Part shown: piece by piece, positions 59,596 through 64,000 of the stretch
Layout: each line of letters starts with the position of its first letter
How positions within the stretch are numbered: the stretch's first letter is position 1
Source of the DNA: Orientia tsutsugamushi str. Boryong
GTDB lineage: Bacteria; Pseudomonadota; Alphaproteobacteria; Rickettsiales; Rickettsiaceae
Direction: 5' to 3'
Assembly: GCF_000063545.1 (NCBI RefSeq)
Contig: NC_009488.1
Span: 1,736,001 to 1,800,000 of the forward strand
DNA: 64,000 nucleotides
The notes under the pieces: model-generated
What the model was told of the DNA's origin: nothing
What the model saw: only the letters and a program-made list of their open reading frames with translations
Database searches by the model: none
Program-made: the position numbers and the translations under genes

Positions 59596-59887
59596 TTAGT
59601 AATTCAGAAAGATAAAAAAATCAGGCAAGAATATATCAAAATAAAATTCCAGTAAAGAAAAAAACCGCACCTGCCAAACCAACATCAAATAATTATAGTC
59701 AAAAAAACGTGAATTCAGGTTAGAAGCTTCATTAAAGAATAAGCTTATACGCAATATGTAAACTTGAAAGTTTACTGCTAAAAAATGAGCACTCATTAGC
59801 CGATTGAGTGTTAAAAAAAAGAAGTTTGTGCTAGCAAAATCAAAAAAACCATGCTAACTTAAAACTCAGGTGAGAATTGGTGTTGAG
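59596..59887. promoter_or_regulatory. Divergent traD/traA upstream region
   Basis: Shared 290-base region between the two divergently read transfer genes, so it must have held both promoters and probably lay near the transfer origin. I see no definite -35/-10 pairs or nic site; a few short inverted repeats (AAAGTTTACTGC) are unremarkable. Confidence 0.4.
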
Positions 59888-62361
59888 ATGGCTATACAGT
59901 TTGCAATGATTGAATTTTTAAGTAGAAGTAAAGGAGGAGATAGTTGTTGTAAGGCAGCGTATAATGCAAGAACTATTGTTAAAAATGAGCAGACAAATAT
60001 AAGGTATAACTTCTCTTATAAGAAAGATAACGTATATCATACAGTACTGATACCAGATTATGTAAATCAAAAATTCAAGAATGTCCAAAGATTAATGAAT
60101 GAGGTGGAACAAACAGAAAAACGAAGAAACAGTAAGTTGTTGAAGGATATCGTAATAGCACTGCCAGACGATAAGGAATTGAATTTAGAAGATAGAATAA
60201 AGATTACACATGAAATAGTTGATGCAATGGAATGGGTGCAAAATGGTCTTGGAGTACAGATAGACATTCATAAGCTTCATAGAGGAGATAAAAACTGGCA
60301 TGCGCATATATTGGTTACTACAAGAAGATTAAAGAGAATGGCGAAGAATTAGGTGGTAAAGCTGTTGACTTGGAGCCTAAATTCAGAACATCAAAAGGTA
60401 AGGCATTTATTATTCTAGAAGCTGAGATGATTCATGAAAAAGTGAAGGAAATAATTAATGCATATTTTGCTAAATTAGGCTTAACAAATAGAGTTGATAA
60501 GATAAGTGCAGTACCGCAAGAGCATATTGGCCCTACTAGAATTAGGGGTTTAATTAATGAAGTTGCAAATGAAAATGAGTTACGTAAAGAGGCTAATTTA
60601 AAAATTATTAAGGATGTTGATGTAATAACGGATGCTATAACACATTACAAATCTATTTTTACTAAGCAGGATATTGAAAAAGCAGTAAAAGATATACCAG
60701 ACCTAACAGAAAGGGGAATGTTAGTTCAGCAAGTGTTCAGTTCAAATAGAATACTAGAGTTATATCATGATGATGGTGAAAGTAGCAAATATTTTACTAC
60801 AACTGATGTTAGAGACGAGGAAGTAAGAATAATAAGAATAGCTAATAAAATCAATAATCAAGTTTATTACAACGATATTTACAATCTTAAAAGTGATATA
60901 GAAGGTCTAGCAAATGTTAGTGAAGAACAGAAACAAGCTCTAAGGCATATTTTGCTTAGCACTAGTGGAGTTAGAGTACTAAGAGGAAGAGCTGGAACAG
61001 GTAAATCCACTGTTTTAGCAAAAGCATATAAAATTGCAACAAATCGTGGACAAAATGTTATTGGACTTGCTCCTACTCATAAAGCGGTATCAGAGCTGAG
61101 GAGCAAAGGTTATAAGGAAGTCTATACAGTAAAAGGATTTTTGTATAATCGAAAAAAAATTTTTATGCAAAATAGGTTAATAGTAGTAGATGAAGCTGGA
61201 ATGGTTGCTACTAGAGAATATGCAGAGCTGTTTAGAGTAGTTAGAAACAATAATTGTCAACTGATACTTGCTGGAGATGAAAAGCAGTTAGCTTCAATAG
61301 AAAGAGGCGGAATGTTTGAGATGCTGAGTAATATTTTCAGTTCACATGTTTTAGTGAATATTCGAAGACAAAGTGAAAACTGGAGCAGAGAAGCAGCAAC
61401 AAAGTTTGCTGAGAGTAATATTTTAAGCGGTATAACATTACTGAGACAAAATAAATGTATTAAGTTTGATAATACGTTGCAGGACTCAATGAGTAAGTTA
61501 AGATACAACTGGAGTCTAAGCAAGTTTAAGCTACATGAAAAATTGGTAATTACAGTACGTAATAAAGAGGTAGACATTCTTAATTCAAGTATTAGATCTT
61601 TGTTAAAAGCTAATGGCACGCTACAAGGCACAGAATATAGGCGTTCAATAGCTGGAAGGAAAGAGTCCTACATGGCTGGAGATCGAATTGTATTTCAAAA
61701 AAGCGATAAGGATTTACAAATACAAAATAGTGAATTTGCAACTTTAACTTCGGTTAATAAAAATGAATTTGTAGCTAAGACAGATGCAGGACAAGATGTG
61801 AGTTTTGACCCAAGCAAAATACAATTTAAACATGGTTATGCAAGTACTGTTTATAAGGCCCAGGGAGCTTCTATAAAAGATGTATACATTCTTCATAACT
61901 GAGTTGGTAATATAAGCAGCTCATACGTAGCCATGACAAGGCATATAGAACAGTTAAAGTTATATTGTAATAAAGAAGCTACTAGCAGTTTTAACAGCTT
62001 AGTATATCAGCTCAGCAGACCAAATGATAAATCAGCTAGCATAAACTTAAAAACTAATGAAGATTTAAATAAAGAAAATCCAACTATTTTAACTAAAATT
62101 GGTTGTTGGTTTAAGTCTATAGTAACTGATGTAGGAGACAGATTTCATAAAAACGCTAAATATTATCAGTACGATAAAAAACCAGAGCAATTAGCTGACA
62201 TTAAGATCGAACAACCTAATATAGTTAATGATATAAGAAAATCAGAAATAAGTCCAAATAATGAATTAAAGGCTACAAAGACCGCAAACGATATTTCAAC
62301 TACAGAAAAACTCAACACAAAGCCTGAACAACAAAATCCAAGAGTTAGTATTCGAAGGTAA
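59888..62361 (+). pseudogene. traA: TraA-type relaxase/helicase of RAGE, broken
   Basis: MobA/MobL (MOBQ) relaxase fused to a RecD-like helicase, which nicks and unwinds the element for transfer. Start MAIQFAMIEFLSRSKGG (ATG 59888 rather than the GTG at 59870). Relaxase features: CCKAAYNAR and the metal-binding HRGDKNWHAHILVTTRR. A frameshift near 60330 is followed by an open frame to 61902 with Walker A LRGRAGTGKSTVLAKA, VIGLAPTHKAV, IVVDEAGMV, LILAGDEKQLA and YASTVYKAQGASIKDVY. A TGA at 61900 precedes SSSYVAMTRHIEQ and a C-terminal tail to 62361. One frameshift plus one stop inactivate it. Confidence 0.88.
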
Positions 62362-62542
62362 AATGAGCTGCATAGAGCAGCTCAAGGATAATAAAGATAT
62401 GAATTTACTAAGTAGAATGTGAAAGTTATGAAACTTAGAAAGATTCGTTAACAGAAATACTATCTCAACAATCACTCAGCAAAAATATTATACCATTTAA
62501 ACGGTAAAAATACAAATAAATTTAGCGAAGGTGAGGTTCTGT

Positions 62543-64000
62543 ATGACTGATAAAATCAATAATTCAAACAATCATAATTTAATGGAAGAATTGAGAAATA
62601 AAATAGCTTCTCATGCAGAAACCATAGCCTGTGATTTGCTTGGAGAGCCTAATAAACATTTCTCTAGACGTGGAGAAATACGTTGGGGAGATACAGGGAA
62701 AATTGTCGTCAATACTAGTGGCAAGCATGCTGGAAAATGGTATGACTTTAGTTCTGGCGAAGGTGGAGATTTATTTGACTTAGCCAGAAAAGAACGTGGG
62801 CGGTGATTTTGTTAAAGCCAAGGAATATCTAACAAGCATGGTAGGAATAACAAGTTATAAGCAGAATTACCAACGTAAAGAAACCACTCAAAACGCTGCT
62901 CAAAATGAGCTAGCTAAAATTCGAAAAGTTCAATACTTTTATAATCAGTCTTCTCCATTATATTTTACTAATAATACTGAAGTTCAAATCGTAAAAAGAT
63001 ATCTTGAACAACATAGAAGAATTGATTGTTTTACAATGAATTCTGACTTGAGAGCAAGCGTAATTCTTGATAGAGAAACGAATGAAAATTATCCAGCATT
63101 TTCAGCATTTGCTAGAAATGCGAAAGGTGAAATTACTGGTGTACAAGTTGTATATTTGAATTCGCAAACGTGCGATAAGGCAGATATTTCAGTCCCTAGG
63201 CGAGCTTTTGGCAAAATTTAGCGAATCGTTTGTTAGAATTAGTACATTGGCACCACATGATTCGCCTATAACAATCATAACAGAAGGCGTTGAAACAGCT
63301 TTAAGTCTAAAACAAGCAGGAATTAATGGAAAAATTATCGCTGCTGTTGGTATACATAATTTCAAGAACTATCAACCATTTGAAGGAGAAAAAATAATCA
63401 TAGCGGCAGATAATGATGGACAAAATTCTATAACAATGAATACTGTTGATAAAGCGAAAAAAACACTCGAAAATAGTGGAGCAAAGGTGTTAAAAGTGAT
63501 GCCAACACAAGAAGGTGATTTCACGACCTATTACAAATTCATGGGGCTGAAGCTATTAGACAGATCATAATACCTGAAATTGCTAAACTTACTAAATTTA
63601 ATGAAATACAAAGTGAATTAATAACGAATCAAAGTGAGGTTAAAGAATTATATGCAAAATCTTTACCCCTATACGACTATAACAAAAAGGAAAAAGCTAA
63701 TGCGGAAGTAACAACAGTCAACAAATTTTTAGAAAATCATACAGAAATTTATAGTTCAAAAATCTTTGACAATCCTAATTTAAGAGCAAATATGGTTTTT
63801 GATGAAAAGACTCAAAAATCCTGGCCTGCACTCACTATTTTTGTTAAAAATGACAAAGATGAAATTACTGGAGCTAAGATATTAGCCTTGAATTCAAAAA
63901 CATGTAATAAAGCGGATGCAGCTGAAAATTCTGTTGGTACAATTAGTGGATCATTTGTTGAAATTGCTCAACAAAATTCAGACTACTCTTCTATAACAAT
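62543..64000 (+). pseudogene. RAGE Toprim/primase-like protein with frameshifts, runs off window
   Basis: Start MTDKINNSNNHNLMEELRNK at ATG 62543 behind GAAGGTGAGG. The N-terminal part GEIRWGDTGKIVVNTSGKHA then KWYDFSSGEGGDLFDLA resembles the primase zinc-domain region without the cysteines. A frameshift near 62800, then NYPAFSAFARNAKGEITGVQ; another near 63215, then the Toprim core TIITEGVETALSLKQAG and KIIIAADNDGQNS; a third near 63535. After that a second copy of the middle unit begins (NLRANMVFDEKTQKSWPALT, VKNDKDEITGAKILALNSKT), so the gene has an internal duplication. It is still open at the right edge. Ancestrally a mobile-element primase; non-functional here. Confidence 0.8.

Noticed and set aside
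61257-61631. Minus-strand frame in traA
   Set aside because: Antisense to the helicase region, no support.

Overview
The window is AT-rich (roughly 70%) and reads as a piece of an Orientia tsutsugamushi chromosome (Rickettsiales, obligate intracellular alphaproteobacterium). The best species marker is the gene at 33757-35157, which matches what I recall of the 47-kDa HtrA-type scrub-typhus antigen. The hflK-hflC-htrA order, the scattered gene-transfer-agent genes and the abundance of broken conjugation genes, insertion sequences and group II introns fit the same genus. This identification is from recognition, not from a database search.

Layout. Four islands of intact housekeeping genes alternate with wrecked mobile DNA. 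Core island 1 (about 0.8-11.2 kb): HIT protein, asd, ctaB, coxA, a phage/GTA-type terminase, rplY-pth-ychF, then xthA behind a repeat cluster. Core island 2 (16.1-17.9 kb): a membrane cytochrome c and a stomatin-like SPFH protein. Core island 3: trpS alone (23.0-24.0 kb). Core island 4 (30.6-51.1 kb): mrp, hflK-hflC-htrA, pal, a GTA TIM-barrel tail protein, ferredoxin-NADP reductase-folD, a heme-copper-oxidase-like membrane protein with topA, mdh, rimM, an AsmA-like protein, fmt-def.

The mobile regions (11.2-16.1, 17.9-23.0, 24.0-30.6 and 51.1-64.0 kb) are remnants of the Rickettsiales amplified genetic element (RAGE), an integrative conjugative element. They hold two copies of a replication initiator + dnaB module, broken spoT pieces, an integrase piece, a broken Dam methylase, TPR and ankyrin genes, and at the right end traD, traA and a Toprim/primase-like gene, all disrupted. 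Into these have gone three long copies of one group II intron (plus two scraps and one unrelated intron relic), two copies of an IS5-family element with many short palindromic derivatives, IS630-type elements and their derivatives, an IS110 scrap, and a ~330-bp terminal-inverted-repeat element.

The two replication modules (18064-20286 and 51186-53412) are near-identical and inverted, so the ~31-kb core segment between them could flip by homologous recombination. The strongest observations are that all three catalytic residues of the HtrA protein are replaced, that a truncated gene at 14857-15309 encodes EPIYA-like tyrosine motifs, that both replication initiator copies carry the same frameshift in a run of eight A, and that all three group II intron reverse transcriptases share the same late frameshift. 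No tRNA, rRNA or CRISPR array was seen.
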